From assembly GCF_019801465.1 (NCBI RefSeq), contig NZ_JAHVJA010000001.1, positions 868,001-932,000 on the forward strand: a stretch of 64,000 bases of DNA. The letters are read 5' to 3'. Source of the DNA: Leisingera daeponensis. Lineage in GTDB: Bacteria; Pseudomonadota; Alphaproteobacteria; Rhodobacterales; Rhodobacteraceae. The translations under genes were made by a program, and so were the position numbers. Below the pieces are notes generated by a model. That model ran no database searches. It saw nothing but the letters and a program-made list of their open reading frames with translations, and was not told where the DNA came from. This document shows, in pieces, positions 45,105-54,332 of this stretch; position 1 is the first letter of the stretch; the number at the start of each line of letters is the position of its first letter.

Positions 45105-46636
45105 TGGAGCATCTTCTGATTGCACCTGTGGTGCTGCCTGCCCTTGTTGCACCCTTCATCATCATGGTTCTGCGCCACCATCTGGACCTGCAGCGCATCT
45201 TCTCGCTGGCCAGCGCGGTTCTGCTCGCAGGCATCACCCTGGCGCTGGCCTCACAATCCGCGGACGGCACCGTCAAGGTCTATGAGCTCGGCGACTGGCC
45301 CGCGCCCTTCGGCATTGTGCTGGTGCTCGACCGGCTGTCCGCGATGATGATCGTGCTGACCTCGCTGCTGGCGCTGCCGGTGCTGCTCTATGCCATCGGT
45401 TCCGGCTGGGACACCCGCGGCAGCAACTTCCACGCGCTGTTCCAGTTCCAGCTGATGGGCATCATGGGCGCCTTCCTGACCGGCGACGCCTTCAACCTGT
45501 TCGTCTTCTTCGAGGTGCTGCTGATCGCCTCCTACGGGCTGATGATCCACTCCGGCGGCACCCGCCGGTTCCAGGCCGGCGTGCAGTATGTGGTGTTCAA
45601 CCTTCTGGGCTCCACCCTGTTCCTGTTTGCGCTCGGCACGCTCTATGCGGTGACCGGCACCCTGAACATGGCCGACCTCGCGGTGAAAGTCGCCCAGATC
45701 CCGGCGGAGGACACCGCACTGCTGCGGGTCGGCGCGGTGATGCTCTTGCTGGTCTTTGCGATCAAGGCCTCGCTCCTGCCGCTGCACTTCTGGCTGCCCT
45801 CGGCCTATGCTAACGCGCCGATGCCGGTGGCGGCGCTCTTCGCCATCATGACCAAGGTCGGCGCCTATTCGATCCTGCGCATCTACACGCTGGTGTTCGG
45901 CCCCGAGGTCGAGGCCACCGCGGGGCTGACCGAAAGCTGGCTCCTGCCCGCCGCCCTGCTGACCCTCGGCGCCGGCGCCATCGGCGTCCTCGGCTCCAGG
46001 AAACTCGGCCGCCTGGCGGCCTTCGGCGCCATCGCCTCGATGGGCACGCTGCTGATCGCGATCTCACTGTTCACCGAGACCGCCGCGGCGGCCGCGCTAT
46101 ATTACCTCGTCCATTCCACCCTCGCCGCCGCGCTGCTGTTCCTGGTCGCCGACCTGGTGATCGAACGCCAGGGCCAGTGGATCCTGCCGCAGCTGCCAAT
46201 GCCGCAGACCGGGCTGATTTCGGCGCTGTTCTTTGCTGCCGCCATCGCCCTTGCGGGGATGCCGCCGCTCTCGGGGTTCCTGGGCAAGCTGCTGGTGCTG
46301 GATGCCACCCGCGGCGCCGACCTGGCGCCCTGGATCTGGGGCGTGATCCTGCTGGGCTCCCTGATCACCATCATCGGCATGGCCCGTGCCGGCTCGCTGT
46401 TGTTCTGGAAGGGCCACGGCCTGCCCCAGCGCGCGGCCGAGGAACCCGGCTACACCGCCGCGGAAACCGCACCGCCGCCGGCGCTCGCCTTCGTGGCCTG
46501 TTTCGGCCTCCTTGCCGGGCTGGTGGCGCTCACCGTTTTTGCAGGTCCCGCCACCCGCTACGCCGAGGCGACGGCAGCCCAGCTCTATGCGCCCGCGGCC
46601 TATATCGACACCGTGCTTGGGAGGACAGCTGAATGA
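45104..46636 (+). CDS. mrpD: Mrp antiporter subunit D
   Basis: A 510-residue NuoM/N-like membrane subunit with about 14 helices. Motifs: GDAFNLFVFFEVLLIASYGL, SLLPLHFWLPSAYANAPMPVAALF and the conserved AGMPPLSGFLGKLL. It works with MrpA in ion/proton translocation. The ATG at 45104 is coupled to the mrpC stop; a GTG one codon earlier is equally possible. It overlaps mrpE (ATGA). Confidence 0.96.
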   Translation: MEHLLIAPVVLPALVAPFIIMVLRHHLDLQRIFSLASAVLLAGITLALASQSADGTVKVYELGDWPAPFGIVLVLDRLSAMMIVLTSLLALPVLLYAIGSGWDTRGSNFHALFQFQLMGIMGAFLTGDAFNLFVFFEVLLIASYGLMIHSGGTRRFQAGVQYVVFNLLGSTLFLFALGTLYAVTGTLNMADLAVKVAQIPAEDTALLRVGAVMLLLVFAIKASLLPLHFWLPSAYANAPMPVAALFAIMTKVGAYSILRIYTLVFGPEVEATAGLTESWLLPAALLTLGAGAIGVLGSRKLGRLAAFGAIASMGTLLIAISLFTETAAAAALYYLVHSTLAAALLFLVADLVIERQGQWILPQLPMPQTGLISALFFAAAIALAGMPPLSGFLGKLLVLDATRGADLAPWIWGVILLGSLITIIGMARAGSLLFWKGHGLPQRAAEEPGYTAAETAPPPALAFVACFGLLAGLVALTVFAGPATRYAEATAAQLYAPAAYIDTVLGRTAE

Positions 46637-47130
46637 AACTGGTCTGGCGGCTCTTCCCGCACCCTCTGCTGACGCTTCTTCTGACCATCACCTGGCTGCT
46701 GCTGGTAAACCGCTGGTCACTGAATTCCCTGGTCTTCGGCTTCCTGCTGGGGGTGCTGATCCCCTTCGTGACCCAGCCGTTCTGGCCCAACCGCCCCAAC
46801 CTGCGCCGCCCGCTGAAGGTGGCGGAGTACATCCTGGTGGTGCTGACGGACATCGTTCAGGCCAATATCATCGTGGCCCGCATCGTGCTGTTCAAACCCA
46901 ACACCGACCGCCGCCCCAACTGGATCACGGTCCCGCTGGAGCTGAAGACGCCGGAGGCGATCACCGCTCTGGCAGGCACCATCACCATGACCCCGGGCAC
47001 GCTCTCGGCGGATGTCTCGGATGAGGGCCACGCCCTGCTGGTCCACTGCCTTGACGCCCCCAACCCGGACGCGGTCCGGGATGAAATCAAACAGCGCTAC
47101 GAGCGCCGGCTGATGGAGATTTTCGAATGA
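46633..47130 (+). CDS. mrpE: Mrp antiporter subunit E
   Basis: A 165-residue subunit with two N-terminal membrane helices (residues about 10-50), the LNSLVFGFLLG motif and a soluble C-terminal part with VPLELKTPEAITALAGTITM, typical of MrpE. It overlaps both neighbours by ATGA, showing tight coupling. MrpE is needed for complex activity but is not related to complex I. Confidence 0.95.
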   Translation: MKLVWRLFPHPLLTLLLTITWLLLVNRWSLNSLVFGFLLGVLIPFVTQPFWPNRPNLRRPLKVAEYILVVLTDIVQANIIVARIVLFKPNTDRRPNWITVPLELKTPEAITALAGTITMTPGTLSADVSDEGHALLVHCLDAPNPDAVRDEIKQRYERRLMEIFE

Positions 47131-47396
47131 TCGGAAGCGCCGCCACCTTCGCCTTTGGCTGCTTTGCGCTGGCCATGCTGATGAATCTGTGGAAGGTCGT
47201 CACCGCTCCCAATGTGGCCGACCGCATCCTGGCGCTCGACACTATGTTCATCAATGCCATCGCCCTGATGGTGCTGTATGGCCTGGCGCTGGGAACCGAG
47301 ATCTTTTTCGAGGCCGCAATGATCATCGCCATGCTCGGCTTTGTCTCCACTGTGGCCTACGCGCGCTTCATCCTGCGCGGCAACATCATCGAGTAA
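47127..47396 (+). CDS. mrpF: Mrp antiporter subunit F
   Basis: An 89-residue subunit with three helices and the family motif NVADRILALDTMFINAIALMV. It overlaps mrpE by 4 bases and is 11 bp upstream of mrpG. Confidence 0.95.
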   Translation: MIGSAATFAFGCFALAMLMNLWKVVTAPNVADRILALDTMFINAIALMVLYGLALGTEIFFEAAMIIAMLGFVSTVAYARFILRGNIIE

Positions 47397-47407
47397 GGGG
47401 AAAACAG

Positions 47408-47809
47408 ATGGTAACCCTGCTGGAATTCCTTGTTGCCGCTCTGCTGGTGATTGGCGGCGTATTCGGCATCGTCGGCTCCTTTGGTCTGATCAAGCTCAAC
47501 GATCCGATGTCACGGCTGCACGCGCCGACCAAGGCCACAACCCTGGGCGTCGGCGGCGTGCTGCTGGCCTCCATGCTGCATGCGGCAGCGTTCGAGAAAT
47601 ACTTCTCGTTTCACGAGCTGATGATCACCCTGTTCCTGTTCCTCACCGCGCCCATCACGGCAAATTTCATTGCCAAGGTGCACATCCACCGGCAGGAAAC
47701 CCGCGACACCATGCCAGAAGCCGGCGGGGACGACCACTGGGCAACGCACGACACGCCCGAGGACGAGCAACGCCGGCAAGCAGCCCCGACCCCGCCCGCC
47801 GACGAGTAA
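47408..47809 (+). CDS. mrpG: Mrp antiporter subunit G
   Basis: A 133-residue subunit with three membrane helices and the conserved GSFGLIKLNDPMSRLHAPTKA block. The hydrophilic C-terminal tail (about residues 95-133, rich in Asp, Glu, Pro) is longer than in minimal MrpG. It is the last gene of the complete A/B-C-D-E-F-G set. selD follows after 31 bp with no terminator, so read-through into the selenium gene is possible. Confidence 0.93.
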   Translation: MVTLLEFLVAALLVIGGVFGIVGSFGLIKLNDPMSRLHAPTKATTLGVGGVLLASMLHAAAFEKYFSFHELMITLFLFLTAPITANFIAKVHIHRQETRDTMPEAGGDDHWATHDTPEDEQRRQAAPTPPADE

Positions 47810-47840
47810 GCGCGGCACAGACAGGAAGGCCGAAACAGTG

Positions 47841-50003
47841 ATGGACACCTCCCGCTTGCCGCTGACACGCGACCTTGTGCTGGTGGGGGGCGGCCACACC
47901 CACGCGCTGGTGCTGCGCAAATGGGGGATGAAACCCCTCCCCGGCGCCCGGCTGACGGTGATCAACCCCGGCCCCGCCGCCCCTTATTCCGGCATGCTTC
48001 CCGGCTTCGCCGCAGGCCATTACACTCGGGACGAGCTGGACATCGACCTTGTCCGCCTCGCCCGTTTTGCCGGCGCCCGGCTGGTCCTCGGCGCCGCTGA
48101 GCACATCGACACCGCAGCCCGGCTGGTGCATGTGCCCGGCCGCCCGCCGATTGCCTACGACGTTGCCTCGATCGACATCGGCATCACCTCCGCCATGCCG
48201 GACCTGCCGGGCTTTGCCGCCCACGGCATCCCGGCGAAGCCTTTGGGGCGCTTTGCCGCCCGATGGGCTGCCTTCCGCGAAGGCGATGGCCCCGCCCATG
48301 TTGCCGTGATCGGCGGCGGCGTTGCCGGGGCGGAGCTGATTCTGGCGATGGCTCATGCGCTCAAATCGCGCGGGCGCCTGGCGCAGGCCACGCTGATCGA
48401 CAGCGAAGAAGCCCTGCGCGCAATTGGCGAAACGGCCCGCAGGACGCTTCGGCGCGCCCTGACCGGCCACGGCGTGCGGCTGGAGGAAAACACCCGGATC
48501 GCCAGCATCGAAGACAGCTGCATCGTGCTGGAGGACGGACGCGAGATCCTCTCGGAGTTCACCACCGGCGCCGCCGGCGCCCGCCCCTACGGCTGGCTTG
48601 CGGACAGCGGCCTGGCGCTGCACGACGGTTTCATCCGGGTCGGCAAAACCCTGCAAAGCTCCGCCGCCGAGGTTTTTGCCGCCGGCGACTGCGCCCATAT
48701 GGATTTCGCCCCGCGCCCCAAGGCCGGCGTCTATGCCGTCCGCCAGGCCCCGGTGCTCTATCACAACCTGCGCGCCTTGATGACCGGCGATCCGATGCGC
48801 AGGTACCGCCCGCAGAAGGACTACCTGAAGCTGATCTCCATGGGCTCCAGGGAAGCGCTTGGCGAGCGTTTCGGCACCGCCCTCGCAGGCCCGCTGATGT
48901 GGACCTGGAAGGACCGCATCGACCAGGCCTTCATGGAAAAATTCCGCGACCTGCCAGCGATGGAAGCCGCGCCGCTGCCTGCCGAACACACGCTGGATAT
49001 GGAAGCGGCACTGGGGGACAAGCCCATGTGCGGCGGCTGCGGTGCGAAGGTGGGCCGCGACGCGCTGCTCGGCACGCTTGCGGGCCTCAGCACAGGCAAT
49101 CGCGGCGATATCACCCCGCTGCCCGGCGATGACGCGGCGCTGCTGACCACCGGCGGCGTCAGACAGGTGATCAGCACCGACCATCTGCGCAGCTTCACAA
49201 ACGACCCTGTGATGATGACCCGCATCGCCGCCGTCCATGCGCTCGGCGACATCTGGGCAATGGGGGCAGAGCCGCAGGCGGCCACCGCCAACCTGATCCT
49301 GCCGCGCATGTCGCCCGCGCTCCAGGCCCGCACCCTGCAGGAGATCATGGGAGCCGCCTCGGAGGTCCTGCAACAGGCCGGCGCCGCCATCATCGGCGGC
49401 CACACCTCCCTGGGGGATGAGCTGACCATAGGGTTCACGGTCACCGGCCTCTGCCCCCGCCCGGCGATCACCCTCACCGGCGCCAAGCCGGGCGATGCGC
49501 TGCTCCTGACCAAGCCTCTCGGCTCCGGCGTGCTGATGGCCGCCGAGATGGCCGGCGAAGCCAAAGGCGAATGGGTCGCGGCGGCGCTAGAGCAAATGTG
49601 CCAGCCTCAAGGTGCTGCCGCCCGCATCCTGCAGGACGCCCGCGCGATGACCGACGTGACAGGCTTCGGCCTGCTGGGCCATCTTCTCGGCATCTGCGAA
49701 GCCTCCGGTGCAGGCGCGGAACTGTTCACCGGCCGGATCCCCCTGATGCAAGGCGCTGCCGAGCTGGCAGACCGCGGCATCCGCTCGTCCCTGTTTGCCG
49801 CCAACCAGGCTGCGCTGCCGGAGCTGAAAACCTCCGGCTGGCAGGACCTGCTGTTCGACCCGCAAACCGCCGGCGGCCTCTTGGCAGCAGTCGCCGCTGA
49901 CCAGGCCGGCGAGTTGCTCAAGCAGCTGCGCGCGGCCGGGTATCCGGCGGCCCTTGTCGGCAAAGTCACGGAAGGTTCCGGGGCGATCAGCCTCAGTGCT
50001 TGA
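47841..50003 (+). CDS. selD: Fused FAD/NAD oxidoreductase-selenophosphate synthetase
   Basis: A 720-residue two-domain protein. Residues 1-375 are a pyridine-nucleotide-disulfide-type oxidoreductase (LVLVGGGHTHALVL, VAVIGGGVAGAELIL, VFAAGDCAHM). Residues 390-720 are SelD: the glycine loop MCGGCGAKVGRDALLG has C400 and K403 at the spacing of the E. coli catalytic C17/K20. It is followed by PGDDAALL, HALGDIWAMGAEP and VTGFGLLGHL. SelD makes selenophosphate from selenide and ATP. The oxidoreductase domain is known as a SelD-associated family and may deliver reduced selenium. A single ATG at 47841 is used; a GTG just before is possible. mnmH converges from the right. Confidence 0.95.
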   Translation: MDTSRLPLTRDLVLVGGGHTHALVLRKWGMKPLPGARLTVINPGPAAPYSGMLPGFAAGHYTRDELDIDLVRLARFAGARLVLGAAEHIDTAARLVHVPGRPPIAYDVASIDIGITSAMPDLPGFAAHGIPAKPLGRFAARWAAFREGDGPAHVAVIGGGVAGAELILAMAHALKSRGRLAQATLIDSEEALRAIGETARRTLRRALTGHGVRLEENTRIASIEDSCIVLEDGREILSEFTTGAAGARPYGWLADSGLALHDGFIRVGKTLQSSAAEVFAAGDCAHMDFAPRPKAGVYAVRQAPVLYHNLRALMTGDPMRRYRPQKDYLKLISMGSREALGERFGTALAGPLMWTWKDRIDQAFMEKFRDLPAMEAAPLPAEHTLDMEAALGDKPMCGGCGAKVGRDALLGTLAGLSTGNRGDITPLPGDDAALLTTGGVRQVISTDHLRSFTNDPVMMTRIAAVHALGDIWAMGAEPQAATANLILPRMSPALQARTLQEIMGAASEVLQQAGAAIIGGHTSLGDELTIGFTVTGLCPRPAITLTGAKPGDALLLTKPLGSGVLMAAEMAGEAKGEWVAAALEQMCQPQGAAARILQDARAMTDVTGFGLLGHLLGICEASGAGAELFTGRIPLMQGAAELADRGIRSSLFAANQAALPELKTSGWQDLLFDPQTAGGLLAAVAADQAGELLKQLRAAGYPAALVGKVTEGSGAISLSA

Positions 50004-50045
50004 CCCGCTGCGCGCCAGCGCAGCGCTGCGCCCAACGGGAGCGGG
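50004..50045. repeat. Nested palindromes between selD and mnmH
   Basis: A perfect 14-bp palindrome GCGCAGCGCTGCGC (50018-50031) lies inside outer arms CCCGCT (50004-50009) and AGCGGG (50040-50045). The outer arm begins right after the selD stop. It may act as a two-way terminator hairpin without T-tract, or belong to a dispersed palindromic family. Confidence 0.5.
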
Positions 50046-50084
50046 GCATCGCAGATGCACCGGCACCGGGCGGGAGCGGCTCCG

Positions 50085-51137
50085 TCAGAGACCGGACATG
50101 ACCTCCGCCACCCGCGCCGCGGCGGCATCCAGCCCCGCCTCATCCAGTGCCTCCGCGTCGACGGTGGCGGCGACCACCGCCCCGATCGCCGCGCGGGACT
50201 TGCGGTAAGCAGGGTCGTAGTGCTGCGCCATCAGCGCTTCGGTCAGACCGGCCTTGTCCCCTGCCTCGATGCTGGCAAACCAGCCATCCACCACCGCGCC
50301 GGAGCGGTGCGCGCGCAGCGGCCCCAGTTTCTCGCGCAGCCGGTCCGCATCCGACAGGATATCGTCATAAGCCGCCACCAGATAGCGGCAGCGGGCCGCC
50401 GCCGGCACCTGCAATTCGATCCGGGGGGCCTGTTTCATCGCGTCCCACACAGCCGGCGGGATGAAACGCTGGCCGATCTTGCTCGACTCTGCCTCCACCA
50501 GCACCGGACGGGCCGGATCCAGCCGCATCAAGGCGCCGGCCAGCGCGGACTCAAAGCCCTTCTGCGAAGGCTGCGGCGACGGCATTTCCCCCAGAAGCGA
50601 GCCGCGGTGATTGGCCAGCCCCTCCAGATCGAGCACCTGCACCCCCAGGCTACCTGCGCGCTTCAGCACCTCGGTCTTGGCCGAGCCGGTATAGCCGTCC
50701 AGCGCCACCAGCCGGTGCGGCAGTGCGCTCTGGTACAGCGCCGCGTTCACCAGGCGGCGGTAGGTCTGATAGCCGCCCTCCACCACCTCGGCGCGCCAGC
50801 CGATCTGTTGCAGCATCCATGTGAAGGACCCCGACCGCTGACCGCCGCGCCAGCAGTAGACCAGCGGCTTCCAGCTGCCTTCGTGGTGGCTCAGGCTTTG
50901 TTCGATGTGGTTGGCAGCATTGCGGAACACCAGTGCCGCGCCCAGCTTGCGCGCCCTGAACGGGCTGTCCTGCACGTAGATGGTGCCGACCTCGGCGCGC
51001 TCCTCATTGTTCAGCACCGGCAGGCTGATTGCACCGGGCACGTGGTCCTCGGCATATTCCGCCGGGCTGCGCACGTCGATCACAGTATCGAAACCGTGGG
51101 CATAGAACTCTTGCAGGGAGGTGAATTTCAGCGCCAT
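50085..51137 (-). CDS. mnmH: tRNA 2-selenouridine synthase
   Basis: A 350-residue enzyme (MnmH/SelU/YbbB) that replaces sulfur with selenium at the wobble uridine of certain tRNAs, through a geranylated intermediate, using selenophosphate. The rhodanese domain has C95 in YCWRGGQRS, the position of C97 in E. coli. A P-loop domain follows with GYTGSAKTE near residue 147. The start at MALKFTSLQ is favoured by homology; AAGGAG lies about 18 nt upstream, rather far. It converges with selD. Both selenium genes here serve tRNA modification; no selA/selB is visible. Confidence 0.94.
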   Translation of the reverse strand: MALKFTSLQEFYAHGFDTVIDVRSPAEYAEDHVPGAISLPVLNNEERAEVGTIYVQDSPFRARKLGAALVFRNAANHIEQSLSHHEGSWKPLVYCWRGGQRSGSFTWMLQQIGWRAEVVEGGYQTYRRLVNAALYQSALPHRLVALDGYTGSAKTEVLKRAGSLGVQVLDLEGLANHRGSLLGEMPSPQPSQKGFESALAGALMRLDPARPVLVEAESSKIGQRFIPPAVWDAMKQAPRIELQVPAAARCRYLVAAYDDILSDADRLREKLGPLRAHRSGAVVDGWFASIEAGDKAGLTEALMAQHYDPAYRKSRAAIGAVVAATVDAEALDEAGLDAAAARVAEVMSGL

Positions 51138-51303
51138 GAACCATGCTCTACCCCGCTCCTTGCGCCAGGAAAAGCCGCAATTGCCGCAGCTGCTGCGATA
51201 AGTCTTGCGCGAAATGCGCACGGGGCGGTATGGCAGTCACTGCAAACAGACCGGCGCGGCACTGAATGCCCCGCCGCACCAGACCGCCAAGGACCAGACG
51301 GCC

Positions 51304-51795
51304 ATGACCAGCGACCCTTTGGACATCCACACCCTGCCCGGCCACCTGATCCGGCGGCTGCACCAGATCTCCGTTGCCCAGTTCATGGACCACATGGCGG
51401 CAGAGGGCGTCGACCTGACGCCGGTGCAGTTTGCCGCCATGGCCGCCATCCACCGCCACCCCGGCATCGACCAGGCCTCGGTTGCGGGGCTCATCGCCTA
51501 TGACCGCGCCACATTGGGCAAGGTGGTGGACCGGCTGGTGGACAAGGGCCTGGTGGAACGCCGCGTGTCCCAGGCCGACCGCCGCGCCCGCGAGGTCAGC
51601 CTGACCCGCGGCGGCGCCGCGCTTCTGGACCGGATCCTGCCCATCGTCCGCGCGTCGCAGCCCGGCATTCTGACCGGCCTTACGGAAGCGGAGCAGGAAA
51701 CTTTCGTGGCCCTGCTGCAAAAGGCGACCCTGGCCGGCAACGACCTCAGCCGCGCGCCGCAGCGCGACCTGCCCGGACGCCACGCTGCCGAATAG
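51304..51795 (+). CDS. MarR-family regulator
   Basis: A 163-residue winged-helix regulator. The recognition region is in DQASVAGLIAYDRATLGKVVDRLVDKG and the wing in RRVSQADRRAREVSLT. It begins MTSDPLDIHTLPGHLIRRLHQ. Ligand and target are unknown; it lies divergent from mnmH. An inverted TGCGC-N5-GCGCA (51206-51220) is in the intergenic region. It converges with the YedK gene, only 2 bp apart. Confidence 0.87.
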   Translation: MTSDPLDIHTLPGHLIRRLHQISVAQFMDHMAAEGVDLTPVQFAAMAAIHRHPGIDQASVAGLIAYDRATLGKVVDRLVDKGLVERRVSQADRRAREVSLTRGGAALLDRILPIVRASQPGILTGLTEAEQETFVALLQKATLAGNDLSRAPQRDLPGRHAAE

Positions 51796-51797
51796 CC

Positions 51798-52487
51798 TCA
51801 GATCAGCCGCCCGCGCGGGATATCCTCCTCGCCGAAGGGCTCAATCAGCTCCGCCCCCCCGGCGCGGTTGGAGTTCACCGCCGGATCGACACGGTGGAAC
51901 TCCAGCAGGCCCTCTGCCCCCGGCCGCATCAGCCTGGCGGCGCCAAGGCCCTCCTCGCCCAGCCATTTGCCCCAGTCCTCCGGCTCCAGGATCAGCGGCA
52001 TCCGGTGATGGATGGCCGACAGCTCCTCGTTGGCGGCAGTGGTGACAATGGCGCAGGTCTTGACGGGATCATCCGCCCCCCAGCTCCGCCAGACAGCGGC
52101 AAAGGCAATGGGGGCGCCGTCGCTGCGGCGGATGTACCAGGGCAGCCGGGCGCCGTCCGCCGATTTGGTCCATTCATAAAACCCGCTGGCCGGGATCAGG
52201 CAGCGCCGCTCGCGGCAGGATTTGGCAAAGGCAGGCTTCTCCGCAATCGTCTCTGCCCGGGCGTTGATCAGCAGCGGCCCGGCGCTCTCGCTCTTGTACC
52301 AATGCGGCAGGAAGCCCCAGCGCATGGCCGCCAGCTGCCGCCCGGCATCGCCCGCGTGCACCACATGCACCGGGTTGGTCGGGCAGACGTTGAAGTTCGG
52401 CACCTTGGGCAGATCGTTTGCAGGCTGCGCCGCAAACAGCTGCGCCATTGCATCCGTGGGCAGGGTTATGGCAAATCGTCCGCACAT
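51798..52487 (-). CDS. SOS-response-associated peptidase (YedK/HMCES)
   Basis: A 229-residue HMCES/YedK protein. It begins MCGRFA, placing the catalytic cysteine at position 2, free after Met removal. The other active-site motifs are INARAET, ASGFYEW and IHHRMPLIL. The protein crosslinks to abasic sites in single-stranded DNA through a thiazolidine, protecting them from cleavage. No SOS box was noticed in the 90-bp upstream gap. Confidence 0.95.
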   Translation of the reverse strand: MCGRFAITLPTDAMAQLFAAQPANDLPKVPNFNVCPTNPVHVVHAGDAGRQLAAMRWGFLPHWYKSESAGPLLINARAETIAEKPAFAKSCRERRCLIPASGFYEWTKSADGARLPWYIRRSDGAPIAFAAVWRSWGADDPVKTCAIVTTAANEELSAIHHRMPLILEPEDWGKWLGEEGLGAARLMRPGAEGLLEFHRVDPAVNSNRAGGAELIEPFGEEDIPRGRLI

Positions 52488-52577
52488 GCTGATTTCTAAC
52501 CCGGGCCGGGGCGCAGATGCAAAGCCTGCCTTGGCCGAGGATTTTCAGCCGCCCTGACAGGATGATAGATAGGCCTC

Positions 52578-54326
52578 ATGACTCTTCAGAATGATCTCCA
52601 GTCCGCCTTGGGCTTTCTCAACCAGGGCAAGTTCAAACAGGCGCTGAAACAGTCCAAGGGCGGCATGAAGCGGCACAAGAGCCACCCGGATTTTCCCAAT
52701 ATCGCCGGCATTTCGCTGTCGGGCCTGGGCAAGCACCGCGATGCCATTCCGTATTTCAAGAAGGCACTGGCGCTGGCCCCCGGCTTTCACGACGCCCGCA
52801 AGAACCTGGCGCAGACGCTGCTGTTCCTGCAGCAGGGCGAACCGGCGATGAAGCTGCTGGAGCGGGTGCTGAAGGACCAGCCCGGCGATCAGGCGGCGCT
52901 GTATCTGCAGGCGCAGGCGCATCTGGTGATGAACGCGCCCGAAGCCGCAATCGTAACCGCCACCGCAGCGCTGGCCCGCGATCCGCGCCAGCCGCGGATG
53001 CTGCGGCTGCGCGCCACGGCCTGGAACACGCTGGGCGACGAAAAGGCGGCGCTGGCCGACTATCAGGCCGCGGTCAAGGTGAACCCGAACGACGCCGACG
53101 CGCTGCAGAACGCCAGCCTGCTGCTGGCCCGGCTGATGCGTCAGGACGAAGCCACCGAGACCGCCCGGAAGGCCGTCGCCGTGGCCCCGCAGAACGTGGA
53201 GGCGCGCCGCCGCCTGGCCAGCCAGCTGATCTCCAACGGCGACTCCGCCGCTGCCCGCGGGCAATGCCTGGCGCTGATGGAACTGGACCCCAAGGACACC
53301 CAGGTGCTGGAGATGCTGGCCCGCATCAGCAGCCGCGACCAGAACGCGGAATTGCTGCCCGTCGCGCAGAAGGCGCTGAAAGCCGCAGCCCCGCGTTCAC
53401 TTGACCGCGCCAATGTTAGTTTTGCCCTGGCCCGGATCGCCGATCAGGCCGGCGACAAGGAGGCTTTCGCCGCCCACAATGACGAGGCCAACGCCTGCAT
53501 GGCGGCGCAGACCCCCTATGACTACGAGGGAAGCGAGCGCCAGTTCAGCCGCATCATGGCCGCCTTCCCGGATGTCATCACCCCGGCGGAAACCGCGCCG
53601 GAAGGCCCGCGCCCGATCTATGTGGTGGGGATGCCGCGCTCCGGCACCACCCTCACCGAAACCGTGATCGGCCTGCACCCCGATGTGTTCCCGCTGGGCG
53701 AGCGCGGCGTGCCGGCCTTCCTGCTGCATCCCTGTCTGGACAAGGATCAGGACTTCACCCCCGAAGCCGCCCGCGATTTCACGGCAGACGACATCAGCCG
53801 CCTGCCCGAAATGCCCAAGGGCACCCGCGCCTATGTCGACAAGATGCCCGACAACTACCGCCTCCTGGGCCACCTTGGCACCGCCTACCCGGATGCACAG
53901 TTTGTTCATCTTTGCCGCGATCCGCGCGATGTGGCGCTGTCGATCTGGCGCGGCTATTTCTCCGGCAGCTCGCTAACCTACGCCTACGACCTCAAGGCGA
54001 TGGCGCACCGCTTCAACCTCTACGGGCGGCTGATGCAGCACTGGCGGCAGGTGATGCCGGGCCGGATCTATGACCTGCGCTACGAAACCTTCGTTGCCGA
54101 CATCGAGGGTGAAAGCCGCAAGCTGGCGGACTTCTGCGGGCTTACTTGGGTCGAGGACATGGCCCACCCCGAGCGCCACGAAGGCCAGGTGCTGACGCTG
54201 TCGAACACGCAAGTCAGGCAGACGGCGCACACGCGTTCGATTGGCAAATGGGAGAAGTACGCCGATGTCCTGGCGCCCTTCATTGACGGGCTGAACCCGG
54301 AAATCTGGCCTGAAATCAAAGGTTAA
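52578..54326 (+). CDS. TPR-sulfotransferase fusion
   Basis: A 582-residue cytoplasmic protein. The first 270 residues are TPR repeats (FLNQGKFKQALKQSKGGMKR, GLGKHRDAIPYFKKALALAP, AALADYQAAVKVNPNDADAL). The rest is a P-loop sulfotransferase with the PAPS-binding GMPRSGTTLTETVI near residue 351 and the 3'-phosphate site region QFVHLCRDPRDVALSIW. Such fusions are common in alphaproteobacteria and may sulfate a protein or surface glycan held by the TPR part. The acceptor is unknown. It converges with the DUF1992 gene, 6 bp apart. Confidence 0.9.
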   Translation: MTLQNDLQSALGFLNQGKFKQALKQSKGGMKRHKSHPDFPNIAGISLSGLGKHRDAIPYFKKALALAPGFHDARKNLAQTLLFLQQGEPAMKLLERVLKDQPGDQAALYLQAQAHLVMNAPEAAIVTATAALARDPRQPRMLRLRATAWNTLGDEKAALADYQAAVKVNPNDADALQNASLLLARLMRQDEATETARKAVAVAPQNVEARRRLASQLISNGDSAAARGQCLALMELDPKDTQVLEMLARISSRDQNAELLPVAQKALKAAAPRSLDRANVSFALARIADQAGDKEAFAAHNDEANACMAAQTPYDYEGSERQFSRIMAAFPDVITPAETAPEGPRPIYVVGMPRSGTTLTETVIGLHPDVFPLGERGVPAFLLHPCLDKDQDFTPEAARDFTADDISRLPEMPKGTRAYVDKMPDNYRLLGHLGTAYPDAQFVHLCRDPRDVALSIWRGYFSGSSLTYAYDLKAMAHRFNLYGRLMQHWRQVMPGRIYDLRYETFVADIEGESRKLADFCGLTWVEDMAHPERHEGQVLTLSNTQVRQTAHTRSIGKWEKYADVLAPFIDGLNPEIWPEIKG

Positions 54327-54332
54327 CGGACG

